Shown: positions 52,501 through 64,000 of the stretch, one piece after another | Numbering within the stretch: position 1 is the stretch's first letter | Layout: every line of letters starts with the position of its first letter | Origin: Colius striatus | Lineage: Eukaryota > Chordata > Aves > Coliiformes > Coliidae | Length of the DNA stretch: 64,000 nucleotides | Direction: 5' to 3' | Assembly (NCBI RefSeq): GCF_028858725.1 | Contig: NC_084773.1 | Location: 22,018,850-22,082,849 of the forward strand | Notes under the pieces: generated by a model | What the model saw: only the letters and a program-made list of their open reading frames with translations | The model's database searches: none | Told to the model about the DNA's origin: nothing | Position numbers and translations under genes: made by a program

Positions 52501-55500
52501 CTGTGTATCCCTCCTCCCTGCTGGAGCTGGCTGTGATGGAATGGCTTCTCTCTGCTGCTGGGATAGTTGGCCACGTGCAGTCCCACTGAGCACCATTCTG
52601 TGCTTCCAGTTGCAGAGCACAGATCCAAGTTGCCTTGACTTCAGGAATTTATTCCAGCTCAGGAATGTATTTTTCTGTGTCACTCATTTCATTTGCAAGT
52701 CATTGTTGGTCTGTGCCTGCAGGTGTTGTCATGTCAACATTTTGCAGCTGCTGGGTTTCTCAGTAGAAACTGGATTGCACTGTCTGATATACCCACACCT
52801 GCCTAATGGATCGCTACAAAACAAGCTTCAGTGCCAAGTAAGAAAGTCATCTGAGTCTGTTATCTGTCTGTGATTACAAGACCTGTCCTGTTACTGTAAG
52901 AAATGCAATTACATCTGTTTGAATTCTGAAAAACAGACCAAAAAAACCACCCAAACACAAGGGGTGCCCAAATACCTTAACTGCAGGTACTAGAAAGGCT
53001 GCAGCTTTTTTCAGTTCTTCTGTGGCCAGACAGATCAGGGCAAGAGCACATTTCTGTTGTGCAGGCTTCATATTTTTTAAGTAATAAGGAATTTGTAGTG
53101 TGTATATTCATATTGTAATATTTTGGGAGTATGTTATAGGAGTATCCATCTTCATTGGCATAATGTGCAAGGAAGTTTTATCAGGAGGGAACATTTTGGG
53201 ATTTTCACACCTGTGTAAAGAGGATTTGCAGAGAAGGTGATAGGGCAGAGAAACATCCTGAACCAATCCATTGAAACCACCACTATGCCTCAATACCAGC
53301 CAGTGCTTGATGCTTTGGACAAGTGTGATCCTTACTGTATCCTTCTCTCACTCTGAGCTATGGCAGGCAAAATGTGCAGCATGATATTTAAAAACAGGCT
53401 CCTTCCTTGGCCTACAAATCATCTGTTTCTGCCTTAGACCAAATTTTTTACTTAGGTCTGCAGGAGTTTTGATTGGGATTAAAACCAAGTCTTTGGTTTT
53501 CAAAATGACTAATGTCTTACAGTTTTTTATTCTATAAAGTACCATTTTTTTCCTTGCTTCCCTGCAGGATGATTCTGCTCCACTGACTTGGGAGGTGCGA
53601 ATTAGCATTGCTGGAGGGCTCCTCCGAGCTGTCGAGTATTTGCATAATTTTGGAATTCTTCATGGGAATATCAAAAGGTGAGGGGGTTTGGTACATTAGC
53701 ACTTCCTTGGTCACCTGGTAACTCCTGAGTTTCTGGCCAAAAACTTAGGCAATTTTGAAGCTCATTTGCCTGATCTTTCTGCTGTCTCTTATTCTAAAGG
53801 GTGCCTTTTGGTGTGTGTTTACTGTGTCTTTCTATATAATGGAAGAATATTCTTTTGAAGTAATTTCTGGAGTGCTTGTTCTTCTCCCTCTCCCTTTCAG
53901 TAATTCTTTACCTCAAATTAAAGTAGTTACTTAACCAATATTGTTATTTGCCTTTACCACAGCTCAAATGTCTTGCTAGATGAAAACTTTACAGCAAAGC
54001 TTGGACATTCAGGTCTGCGACTGCATTCTGCTGATAAAAAATCAGACTATGCTGTAATGAAAACCAAAGTCCTACAAGCTTCTCTTACTTATCTGCCAGA
54101 AGATTTTGTCAGACATGGACAATTAACAAAAAAAGTTGATATATTCAGCTGTGGTGTGGTACGTTGAGTTTTTTCCATGTTTTGTTGAATTCTTTGGTGC
54201 TTCTAGACAGGAAATTGGACATAAGAGCATATGCCTCAAATAGTTCTTTGGCTGGCAATTTCATGTCATAGTCACTGAGTATGTAATGTCTTGAAATACT
54301 GGTTTTAATTATGTTCACATTCCAAATGTACTTCTGTTTGTGCCAAAGTGAGGCAAATCTTTGGACTAACAGAAACAAAGTTGTTTCTCATTGCAAAAAA
54401 ATACCACTGCTGATTGTTTTTTTAAAAGAGTAGCAAAAAGAGTGCAGTTGGGTTCTCAGAAATCTTGTAGATATGTGACATGAGCTGCTGCAAGCAGCAC
54501 CCGTTAATTCAGAATTTCAGCTAAAATAGCCTATGATGTCATCTGTCCCAGGAGTTTCCATTTCAATAGGAAACTGTTCAATGTGATTTCTTATCTAGAC
54601 TTAGAACTACTTTCTTCTCATCCTTTGTTTCAAGAATATCTATTACATTTAATTGTAAAATTTGGACTTGGCTTTGAAGGTAAATCTAAAGCTTCATAAA
54701 GATTGCCCAGAACTAGTATCGTTCAGCCAATTGAAGTAAAACTATAATAAAAGCCCTGGCAGTTCAGTATTTCTTTGGTTACAAAACTCATTTTTAAAAA
54801 CAGAATTAATTCTGAACAAGTTCTTTTCTCTTTCAAATATACTTTCTAGGTCTTAGCAGAGATACTGACAGGGGTTAAGGCACTGGATGAAGGAAGAAAC
54901 CCTATTTATCTGGTAAGAAAAAGCAGGAATAATGGGTACCAACACAAATGAATGAGGTTGCTGTCATAAAATGAATTTTATATGAATACTGTTTGTTATT
55001 TGCAGTCTGGTGTACATATCCTGAAGAATGGATGTTTAGAAGCCATATTCTGCTTCCATTACCATCAATAGCTCACCTGCACCTAGACAGAAGCAGAATA
55101 TTCATTCCTGTTTCACAGACCACACTTATGAGTGCTGGCCTGACTATGCTAGGAGATACCCCAGAATAAGTGGTGTTCGAATATATGCTTAAGAGATAAC
55201 AAGGTTTTGTGCTGAAATGCTACCACATGTTTTTTATGTGCCATGTTATGAGACAAACTGAATGGGGAAACCTGGGTAGGCAGTAACTGCAGTTGCTCAT
55301 CATCGAGTTTATCAGGCATTTGTGTACTGCACTGACGTCTGGAATGTATATCCTAGTCAATTTGCCCAAGCTGTGATTAGGGCTACAGAAACAACTTTCA
55401 CAATCACCCAGAGCTGGCCAGGCTCACTGCATGCCATAACACCACCTTCATGAAAACAGACTCTACCTATATTCCTCTGTGGCTTATGCTGCTTCTGATT

Positions 55501-57263
55501 TACCAGCTTGTGGAAGCCTTTGAGGGGAAAGCAATTATAGTCATACTATTTCCAAGCGATTCAGCAATGTTCAAATGGGTTCAGAAAGTAAAGTATCCTA
55601 GGTTTCTGATTTCCTTAACAAATGGCTGAAAAGCCTTGTGCAAGAGTGCTTAGCTACAGTGCAGACTATTTTTTGTTCCTGTAAATGGACATAGGCCTAG
55701 AAGAGCTGGGTCTGCTTTAGTAAATTTGACATCAGACATTTGATATTAGTTCTCTCCCGTGAAAACAAACATTTCAGTCAGTTGCATGAATGGGGATTCC
55801 TAAAGCTTTTAGGTCTGTAAACCAGACATTAGGCAGCAACAATAACAAATATATGGCAAGACTCATATTCTCAGTGGTTCAGATAAAAGGAACACAAACA
55901 TTTATTTCTTCCTTCGCTAATGCATCTCTTTCCTTTAAACAGAAAGATATGATTGCTGATGAAATTCAGATAGCTAAAGAAAGCTCATACTCCAAAGGGA
56001 AAAATTTTGAAAAGGTGGCTGCCAAGGAAATATGCTGTAAATATCTGGACAGGAAAGCAGGACACTTGCTGGAAGAGATTGCTGTTGATTTTGCCTCAGC
56101 CGTCTGCTTTAGTCTGAGAAAGAAGAATGCTACCGTAACAGAGGTAATACTTTAAATACATGATTGAGCATTTAGTCTGACAGCAAGGTCTGAAGCTACA
56201 ACATTCATAATTACTTATTTTTGAGAATGTTGCCTTAGGATAAGCAGGGTACAGGAATTACTCTGCATTCACAGATTTTGTTGTTGAAAACAGGTTCTTG
56301 AAATTATAGGAATGTCTGAAAGTAAATTAAGGGAGCATTCCATCGGTGGAGGCAGCGCTTCTGGATTCTCCATGAACACTCCAGAAGAAACTGATGATGA
56401 GACAACGAGTCTCAGCACAGACGTGCCTTCTGGAGGGGAGAACAATGAGAACAGCACACAGGCAGCGATCCTGACAAGTGCCAACCCATGCACACCTTCC
56501 ATAGGAGTCGTGTCACCTGACATTTACTGCGTACAGATGTCAAGGCTTCCTTGTGAATCAGATGAATTGAGTAGTTTTGTATGGAATACTTTAGAAAAAT
56601 CTACAGATAAGCTACCTAGCAACAATTCCAAAAGTATGGCAGCCACTGATTGCAGGACTGGGCAGGAAAAACTACCAAATGGACTCCAGGAAAGAAATGC
56701 GGCATGCACCAGAAGTGATGACGTCTTGGAAGTGGCATCTGCTGCACAGAGCACCTCTCAACAAGAAAATGCAGACCTTGACTCTTCATGTTCTTCACAA
56801 GGTAAATCCAGATAAATCTGTAGGATGCTTGCAGAACATACAAACACACGTGATCTAAAGGCTGGTTTAGGAAAACTGCCCATGCTCCTGTTACAATAAC
56901 TCACTCCTCCAGAACTGCTTAGGTTCTTATTCCTACATTTATACACATTTCAGTAAATCTTATTTCCTTGGTTATGGTTTTACCAATAAACCTACAAAAT
57001 GTTTTCTGGCTCTCTATGAGACTTTTTTTCCCTAAGCCAGTTTTGATTGGTTTATTTATTTAATTATTAATTTTAAATTGACATTTTTTCCTTAAAAAAA
57101 GGTGGGGTTTTTTTCCTCATTACTTGGGCTTTTTTCTCTTTCAGCATCAGCCAGAGAGACATCTTGGAAAATAGAGATAAATGATCAGAAAAAGAAGCTC
57201 ATGGAAAATATTCTGCTGTATGAAGAAGATAAATTAAACAGTTCTGAACTTTTTGAATCATAA
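46515..57263 (+). CDS. IRAK2: Interleukin-1 receptor-associated kinase-like 2, complete, 13 coding exons, 738 aa
   Basis: Exons: 46515-46701, 48528-48707, 49420-49590, 50257-50363, 51598-51792, 52222-52286, 52723-52837, 53568-53677, 53963-54158, 54850-54912, 55943-56143, 56294-56801, 57145-57263. Phases join throughout; intron 5 uses a GC donor. The death domain (about 31-120) includes MPAWVLEDFCQKMD and ITRELMWWWGVRLATVQQLL and joins the MyD88-IRAK4 Myddosome. A Ser/Pro-rich linker leads to a kinase-like domain (about 245-530). Its VAIK-type Lys276 is kept, but HRD is HGN (372-374) and DFG is HSG (391-393), so it is a pseudokinase like human IRAK2. Two TRAF6-type motifs follow: PEETDD (560-565) and PCESDE (616-621). 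The C-terminus (KKKLMENILLYEEDKLNSSE) matches human. Human IRAK2 is 625 aa; the excess is mainly exon 12 and the N-terminus. The first in-frame ATG was chosen; 46563 is an alternative. Confidence 0.93.
50825..50884 (+). mobile_element. Possible CR1 3' terminus remnant in IRAK2 intron 4
   Basis: The text CTGTGATTCTGTGATTC resembles the terminal 8-mer repeat of CR1 (ATTCTATG-type units). It follows a short CTGCCCAGAGCC block that also occurs in CR1. Only the tail is recognisable, so this may be chance. Confidence 0.35.
51793..51798 (+). other. IRAK2: Non-canonical GC splice donor of IRAK2 intron 5
   Basis: Exon 5 must end in phase 0 after CTG AAA GAA to join exon 6 (ACA GAA TGC). The intron then starts GCAAGT, the standard consensus of the rare GC-AG intron class. 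No GT donor in the neighbourhood preserves the frame and the conserved LKE-TECASP junction (human LRE-TACSSP). Confidence 0.85.
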
Positions 57264-60200
57264 CTTGGATTTATTCACAGTGGCCAGCTCAGAAGAAGAA
57301 ATAAGGAGTGTCTCTTTATTAGAAATACGGCAAAAGTGTAACTTTCCTGCAAGGTTAAGTAGCAGATTTGGATCAGAAACATTAGCCCTGACTGAAGCAA
57401 ACAAAAGTGATCACACTGAAAAGAAACATAAAATACCTGTTCTAAAGCAGATTAAAGCCCAGTGCTGTTTGTGTAAACAGAAACATGTTCTTACTTTTCA
57501 TCTGCAACGGAAAGATACGGGAAACACAAACAATTGCCAAAATAATGGAGGACCATTTTGCAGTGTTCTTCAGAAAGCAGCTAAGTATAGTGTGAGTCTT
57601 TTAAAAAACACAATCCTAGAAGTTGCAAGGCATGCACTGACCAGCAAACAGCAATACCCTCTACTGTTACCCAGCTGTGTGCCAACAGACAGAAATCTTC
57701 AGAACAATTGAAGTAGGTTTCAGTGTTCAAATTGGTCTGTCCTATCCTGTGTAAGCTTAGGCCACATACTCAAAAACACTGCCTTACCAGAGAGGGGAAG
57801 TTGTATTCAAGTTCTCAGGTGTATTCTATGTGACTTGATCTCCATTTGGATTGCGCTGAATGGAGTTCTAAGGAAATGATTGAAGCCACATAGTCTACTC
57901 TATTACATATACACAGATGAGAGCCTTTGCAATATGACCTTTAAGATTCACTGTCAGGAGTCCTAAGACAGTGTTTAAAACTTACTAAGAGTATTTTTGG
58001 AAGTTGATGGGTTTTTTTTTAAGGGTCCTTTACCTACTGTTGAAGTTTGTCATTGTATTTTAGATGGTAACTGTTGTATATTTTGGATTAGGGCCAAGAC
58101 TTTAATTTAAAATATCTTTCATTTTGTTATAAGTCCTTTGAAATGTTGTTAATTTATTTTGGCAGTGGGTTAAAGAATCAGTGAAAGAGAAGCTAGTAAG
58201 TGGACCTGGTACTGGTGTCATGCTCACCATGTATTCTCAGAGAGGAACTGGTTGATTTGTCTCTTGACTTACCCAGCATTAACAGACTTGGGGTCAGCCT
58301 TAGTGATCACACTTAAAAGAACAAAAGTGGAGAATTGTATGCTGTCATATTTATTGTCAAGTGAAACCCCCTTAAGAAAGTGTTGCTTTTATTGTTATAA
58401 CTATTTATTATTTGCAATAGTATTAGCATATTCAACTCCTGTGCACTCTGAGGAAACAGAGGTTTGTTACAAACAAAAACAACTACCAGAGCACATAGCT
58501 CAGCTTACGGAGAGGTGACTGCTGCCTCCCCAGCATCACTAACAGGGCCTGATGTACAGAAATGGTCCACAATGGAGTTTGGGGAATATTTTTAAGAAAA
58601 TTTGAGTTTGTATGTAATTCTCTTTATTGGAATTGTGTCATGGTATGGCTTTTCTAGCTTTACATGAAAGGCTCTGAGTAAGGAGTCACGTCTTCTATAT
58701 TTGTACAGTTACCTAGATCATTGTAGGTCCTATTATGAGCAAGTAACAGTATTTGAGCTAAAGTCTTGAGTACTAAAGTCATCTATACATTTATCAAATC
58801 AACCTCTACACTAAAAGCTGGTAAAATTCATTAATTGAAAGTGCCTTGGATACTGTCCATATATTAACAGTGTCAGGTTTTTTATTTCATCAGAATCAAA
58901 ACAGGAAGAGATTAGTACTGACATTAGAAACATTGAGTGTATTGAGATCAGCCAATAACTGCTCAATTCTAGATGAGATTTAATTGGGATACTTTATGTT
59001 GCCGGTTTTCTTTTTTCATGAGTATATTTTGGGAGATCTGTCATAAATACTTGGAGTCTCCTCCAGGAAGGAGTGCACATGGACACATCCCAGAGCTGAA
59101 CAGAAAACCTGCATTTGTTCAAGGAGGAAACAGAATGTAGACACATTTCTGGTTCACAAAAAATTTGGGTTTTAAAGGCTTTGTTTTCTTTTTGTAGTCA
59201 CAAAATTCACTTGTTATTCTTTGCCTTGTTTCATGCTAGTTTTAAAGTAGTTTGAGGTAACTTACATGCTCTGATAGAGCTACATAAGCACATAATGTAA
59301 CACTGCATAGTCTAACAATATCTGTTACATAACCTGGCTAGTCAATATAATGTATGTTTTAATTTCAACTTGACAAATTTATACATTACCATTCAGTAAT
59401 ACCTTTGTGAATAAAAAACATGAAAAAAATCCTTCTTTATAGCCTGCTTTTTCATTATTCATGGCACAGGAAGATGTGTCTCAATCCACCTCCCAAAAAA
59501 TCGCTCTAAAATTCATAATTACAAGGACTACTGAGATACAACTGACATTTAGTGTTGTTTACATGCACAATCTATAGTATCCTTTCCCTGGAAGATATTG
59601 TAGCTCTTTGTAAAAAAAGGACAGCTCTGTTTTGTTTTTTTTTTTTAAATTCACAAATACTAGAATAAGGGCAGAGAAAACCTGGAGGGTGAACATCATC
59701 CTGTATGGTTAATCAATGGTAAGGATTACCAATTCATTGACATACTATTTTTTCTAGTATGTTTATAGTACTATGAATAAATACAGTCCCGGAAGCAGCA
59801 TGTCTACTAGCAAAACTAAGAAGGCATTTAAAGATGTAGAGTGTGAATAAAACTGCATTACACAGTGACCGAGGTTAGTAATTGTATGTAACAAACTAGC
59901 ACATTTTTCTGTAGTCACCTACTGCATTTGTAGTAGAACATGTTTGTATCTGAAAGTGAAATATCCATCCTATAAAATACACAGCTTCCATCACGTGTGA
60001 GGGTGTTGGGGCTTTTTTTGAGGTACCAGTGAAGTAGATGCATTTGCTGACATTTGAGGAGTCATATTTATTGGTGCTATTTCTTAAACAGTTGCTGATG
60101 TTTGTTACACTAAATGGTAGATTTGCCTAAATTCACAGCCTGGGCTTCGAGCATTCTGGCAAAGCGACTAGACAAGGACAGCCCAACCACAACATGACAT

Positions 60201-60770
60201 TGATCTACACGTGTTAGTATTAAGTAGATTTTTAAGTTTATGACTTGAACCTGTAGCTGAAAAAAAGTCAAATAAGTATTTCAGGAAACGACTCTTACAG
60301 CACAACATTATCATTCTGACAAAACAGCTTCCGTATTATCTGTGCAAAGTTGTGGACTCTTTAGGAAACCTTAAGGTACTCGTAGGGTATTTCTTGCATG
60401 TTCACCTACTGGGGGTACCCAACCCAAATCCCGAGCTGGGACTGAGGCTCCTTAGAGCGGGAGGAAGGAGCTGTTGAGAGCAATAGAAAAATCGGCGTTT
60501 GCATTGGTGGGAGAGGGCATTGGACAGGCTGGGAAAGGCAAAAAGCAAGTGGAAGAGAAAATAGCACGACCAAATCACTAAATCAGTGCTAACAACTGGC
60601 ACTGACGACACGCTCGTCCCTGTGCTCCAGCCTGCAGGCAACCAAAGGCGTGTTCCACGTTGTGTGCCACTGCGTGACGCCCTTGCCCAAACGCGCGTCT
60701 TTCAGCGGCAACAATCGCACAGCAATTCACAAGTGACACAAGTACTTTTTTTCCCTGTCGTTAGGCCCTG
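57264..60770 (+). other. IRAK2: IRAK2 3' UTR and downstream intergenic region
   Basis: AT-rich sequence follows the IRAK2 stop. It begins with an open frame of about 150 codons in the +1 phase (to 57711), described in the findings. Polyadenylation hexamers AATAAA occur at 59410-59415, 59776-59781 and 59846-59851, so the 3' UTR may exceed 2 kb. Scattered ATTTA pentamers are present. I see no repeat or further gene before the CpG island near 60.8 kb. Confidence 0.55.
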
Positions 60771-60779
60771 TCATTAACA

Positions 60780-61580
60780 GACTGTCCCGCTGAGACACCG
60801 CTCGGTGCAAAACCCCCCGGGCCGCTCCTCGAGCGCCTTCGCTGTGCTTCCCGCCGGCAGCTTCAGACGGGACAGGACTCCCCAGCCAGCCAAGCCCAGA
60901 GCCCGCAGGCGCCCCGGGTCCCGCAGCGCAGCCCACCCCACACCGCCTCCTGCCCGTCCCGCAGCCACTGACCCTTCCTGCGGCGCGGTCCGGGCGCGGC
61001 GCGAAGGAATCCCGCAGTGCCGAACCGCCGTGAGGGCGCTGAGGGAAGGCACGCGCGGGGCGGGGCGTCCTTCCCGCCTGCCCAGATCAGCCAATCAACA
61101 CCAGCGGCGGCTGGGAGCCTGCCAATCGGCGCCAGGAGTGACACCCAGAATCCCGCCCTCAGAGGGCGGGGCGTCCTTCCCGCCTGCCCAGATCAGCCAA
61201 TCACGGCCAGCGGCGGCTGGGGGTTCTCCAATCGGCGCCAGGTGTGACCCAGGGTCCCGCCTTCGGGGGCGGGGCTGTCTCCTGAGGGGTCGCTTCCCCG
61301 CCGTCCCCCGAGGCGCTGTGGAATGAAGTTGGGCCTGGCCGGCCTGTGCGTGCGGCGGCCGCGGAGCAGCGGGCCCGAGAGCCGGGCTGGCAGCCTGAGC
61401 AGCGCAGGGGCTCTGCCTGGGCGCGGGGCTCCCTCCCTGGCAGCGCCAGTGGTCGCTGTGCTCCGTGGTGAGCAGGTGTGGCAGGAGGCCCCGGCCCGCA
61501 GCTGCCGTGGATGATGTCCTGTGGCCGCCGCGCCTCTGGGCCCCACGGCCCCCCGACCCCACGGGCCGCTGGCAGGAGCA
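60780..61580. promoter_or_regulatory. CpG island with duplicated CCAAT/GC-box cassette, probable promoter
   Basis: CpG-dense DNA contains a 106-bp tandem duplication (about 61060-61165 and 61166-61271). Each copy holds a GC box and two CCAAT boxes 31 bp apart: 61091 and 61122, then 61197 and 61228 (start positions). A partial third GC-box segment follows at about 61256-61276. Good donors on the plus strand lie at about 61467 (GTGAGCAGG) and 61598 (CAGG|GTGAGA), so a first exon there may drive a rightward gene. By human gene order that would be TATDN2. Divergent transcription cannot be excluded. Confidence 0.7.
61060..61276. repeat. 106-bp tandem duplication inside the promoter island
   Basis: Two near-identical copies share GGGCGGGGCGTCCTTCCCGC, CCCAGATCAGCCAATCA and CCAATCGGCGCCAGG at a constant offset of 106 bp, followed by a partial third start. 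Differences between copies are few, so the duplication is not ancient. Confidence 0.9.
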
Positions 61581-61599
61581 CGCTGAGGATTTCAGGGTG

Positions 61600-64000
61600 A
61601 GAGCGTGAGGTGCTTTATCAAAGGAGAAGCTGTATGTGGCTGGAGGAGCTGGTGTGGGAATGGAGCTGCTACAACAGAATTAGGAAGAGCACCTGATTTA
61701 ATTCCTTTTCCCAGCCTTGGGCTGGGATGGAGTGACAAAGGTTTGTCCTATAGCAATATGCTGTCTGCTGGCTATGTTTTAGTGCAGTGATCTCAAGTGA
61801 GGCATCTGTACACAAGGAAGTTTTACATGTGTAGCCAAAGTGTTTCTTGCCCTTCTTGCACAGTTGGTTTTTAAAATAATATGCAAAGTTGAGCCACGGT
61901 TGAGTTTGGCTTGCCTGACGTCTTCATGCCAACAGGTAGCAATGCTAATACTTTAAATTTTTGTCAGTGACTTAAACTTTGTTTAAACCCTATCAGTTAA
62001 TGGTTACTCATGTGTCAAAGCACAAAGATTTTGTCATAGTCTTTAATTATATGTAAGTATATAATTATGTAGAGTCATCATTTGCTATGATCCAGTCCCA
62101 CAAAGCTTTTATTGTCAGTGCTACCTGGTAGTCTTGAATTCTGTTACTGAAAACAAGCCTGTACTGCACGCCTAAATGCAAATTTCAGGCTTCTGCTACC
62201 ATTTCCTTTTTTTGCCAGTTAGTAACTCTTAGAGGGCAATCTAGTAACTTCTTCACTTGCTCTAAAGGCTTCTGGAGTTCTTCCTGTCACGCCTATTTAT
62301 AGTTACGATGTTTCTTTGTTGAAGTCTTGACTTCCTGTTCTTGTAACAGACTGCAAGAATAGACGAGAATGAACTTCACTTTCGTTATAAAGCTGATGCA
62401 AAAAACCCACTATTGCACCAGAGATGCTTTATTTTTTTGCTTTACTTTTTGTAGCTGGTTGCTTTCTATAGACCCTCTGGCTTTCTAAAAGACAGATATT
62501 TGACTTAACTCATGAGGGGTTAGGAAAACATAACATCCATTGAGTTTGTGTTTTGTGTTGTCCAAACCCAATTATGTTATTTGATCTGTAAAATTCAATA
62601 ATGTTATCTTAACCTCATTTAGTATCCTGTAATGTCTGATGGTCATTTAATACTTCCTTTCAGGTAGACAACTACTGATGTATTTTATTGTAAGCATAAA
62701 TATGAAAAGAGCAAAACTGTAGGGAATTAGCCTACTCTGCTTCCAGTTCCTGAACTGGCTAGCTGTAGAGTTTTATAGCACTTTCCCCTTTCTTGGGAGG
62801 GGAGGAAAGTTCTTGTCCTTTAGGTTGTTCCCTCCCCTGACTCACCTACTATCGGTTTAGTTGTTCAAAGCTGCTTAAACAAGTTGCTAACAGATAGACT
62901 TCTTCATTTATTTTCTAGCTTGAAAATAAACCTGGGTGTACTGAGGTAAATATCATGCAAAGAATGGAAAATAAGTGCAACTTGAGAAAACAACAGGCTG
63001 GAGATGTCAGGAAGAAGAAAAGGAAGAACTAGTGATGAGCAGTGATATGATATACCCAAAGACACTCTGAAAGCGTTTGGAAACTCAATGTGGGTAACAG
63101 GCAGAAAGGAGATGTCTCCACCCCGCAAAGTTCAGGCAGATAGCCCATGGTATGGAAGTCTTGTAAGCTTGGCTGCACCTCAAACAGCACCCATGTCATT
63201 GCAAAACTTGACAAAGGATGGTGTTGATGTATAGAGAAAACACAAGTGGCTGAATAAGCTCATGGCTTCCTGGCTGCTGCTCTGAGTGACTCTGAAGGAC
63301 ACCCTGTGCCTTGCTGAAGTGCAGTTCCTGTAGAAGCCTCTGCGTTTATGGATGAACCAAAAGAAAAGAAAGTAATACTAGTGAGTATGTCTTTGTTGAA
63401 TGGATGTATTGAAATATTTTTGGGGATCTTAATATCTAGAATATTTTTGAGAAATTTAAAATGAAGAGAATTAAGTGGTTTGACTCTGTTTGACACTTCA
63501 GGAGTTTCCTAGTTTTCTAAAGCCCAGTCTAGTGATGTACTGTTACACAAAGAAAGAAAAAACAAAGGCAAAGCATTAGATCATTCTTTAGTCTGTGGAA
63601 ACTACTACAGTTGAAGTAACTGGATGTTTTCCACTTCCTTAATATAGAAAGAATGAAACACTTAAAGTAATCACAAAATACTAGCTGCTTATTTTGAGGA
63701 ACTCTAAATTGATTGTTATTTCTTTCATGTAATGTTTACTATATTATATATATATAGGAACTGGGCTGATTATATCTTAATTAACCACCTTATTTCATTT
63801 TCTCAGTTGAATAATCATCTCAGATTAGTGGAAGAAGACAACTTTTACTTTTCTTAAGGGTTTTTGAAAACAAAGGTGCTACTGCCTCCTCTTCAATTCA
63901 GGGAGAGTGATTATAGCTGAAGGTGAATCCCATAACGGCTGCATTTGCCTTTTCATAATGGGATTTCTTTAAAAAAAAAAAAATCTATTTCATTTGTTAT
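61600..64000 (+). other. Region right of the last CpG island; possible first exons of an unidentified gene
   Basis: No exon here matches a family I can name. Two weak candidates exist on the plus strand. One is an open stretch, 63046-63231, containing the peptide MSPPRKVQADSPWYGSL and then a GTAAGC donor at 63163. The other is 63325-63380, flanked by CAG and a strong GTGAGT donor, encoding PVEASAFMDEPKEKKVIL. Both could belong to the gene driven from the 61-kb island. A short (TA)n run lies near 63743-63757 and an A13 run near 63972. Confidence 0.3.

Noticed and set aside
52190-52873. A 227-codon plus-strand frame across IRAK2 intron 6
   Set aside because: It mixes frames of exon 6, intron and exon 7; the part between 52287 and 52722 has no family resemblance and clear splice sites flank it.
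61323-61514. 63-codon ATG frame MKLGLAGLCVRRPRSSG as the first exon of the right-hand gene
   Set aside because: It has a real ATG, but composition is CpG-island-like and it resembles nothing I know; it could equally be 5' UTR.
61095-61581. Minus-strand frames across the 61-kb island, candidate divergent gene
   Set aside because: They are GC-rich and partly built from the 106-bp duplication, with no recognisable domain.

Overview
The window is vertebrate nuclear DNA, most probably from a bird. The coding sequence lies in short exons split by GT-AG introns. CpG-island promoters alternate with AT-rich intergenic DNA, interspersed repeats are sparse, and the ones I recognise look like CR1 LINE tails, which are typical of birds and other sauropsids. 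No virus, phage, CRISPR array, bacterial operon or recognisable RNA gene was seen. The four recognisable genes all belong to the block that is human chromosome 3p25 (in chicken, I believe, chromosome 12).

Layout. Bases 1-8797 are the 5' part of intron 1 of SRGAP3, which runs leftward on the minus strand; only its first coding exon (8798-8864) is inside. A CpG island covers that exon and the promoter, followed by a composite minisatellite (about 9740-9997). Bases 10000-32800 are intergenic, with two CR1 fragments, a purine-only pentanucleotide array and a 43-bp minisatellite. Three plus-strand genes follow head to tail and could be assembled completely from splice sites and reading phase: THUMPD3 (9 coding exons, 33275-37721, 492 aa), VHL (3 exons, 40171-41300, 159 aa) and IRAK2 (13 exons, 46515-57263, 738 aa). 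A last CpG island (about 60780-61580) carries a duplicated CCAAT-box cassette and probably starts another gene that leaves the window on the right. Synteny suggests TATDN2, but its coding exons could not be identified with confidence.

The genes are unrelated in function: a Rac GTPase-activating protein, a tRNA guanine methyltransferase, the substrate receptor of the HIF ubiquitin ligase, and a Toll/IL-1 receptor signalling pseudokinase. I found no new multi-gene system. The observations most worth checking are a GC-AG intron in IRAK2, an open frame of about 150 codons overlapping the IRAK2 stop, an octamer plus full CRE in the IRAK2 promoter, a VHL protein without the acidic N-terminus of human pVHL30, direct THUMPD3-VHL adjacency, and the duplicated CCAAT-pair promoter near 61.1 kb. 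Comparisons with human proteins are from memory, not from a database search.
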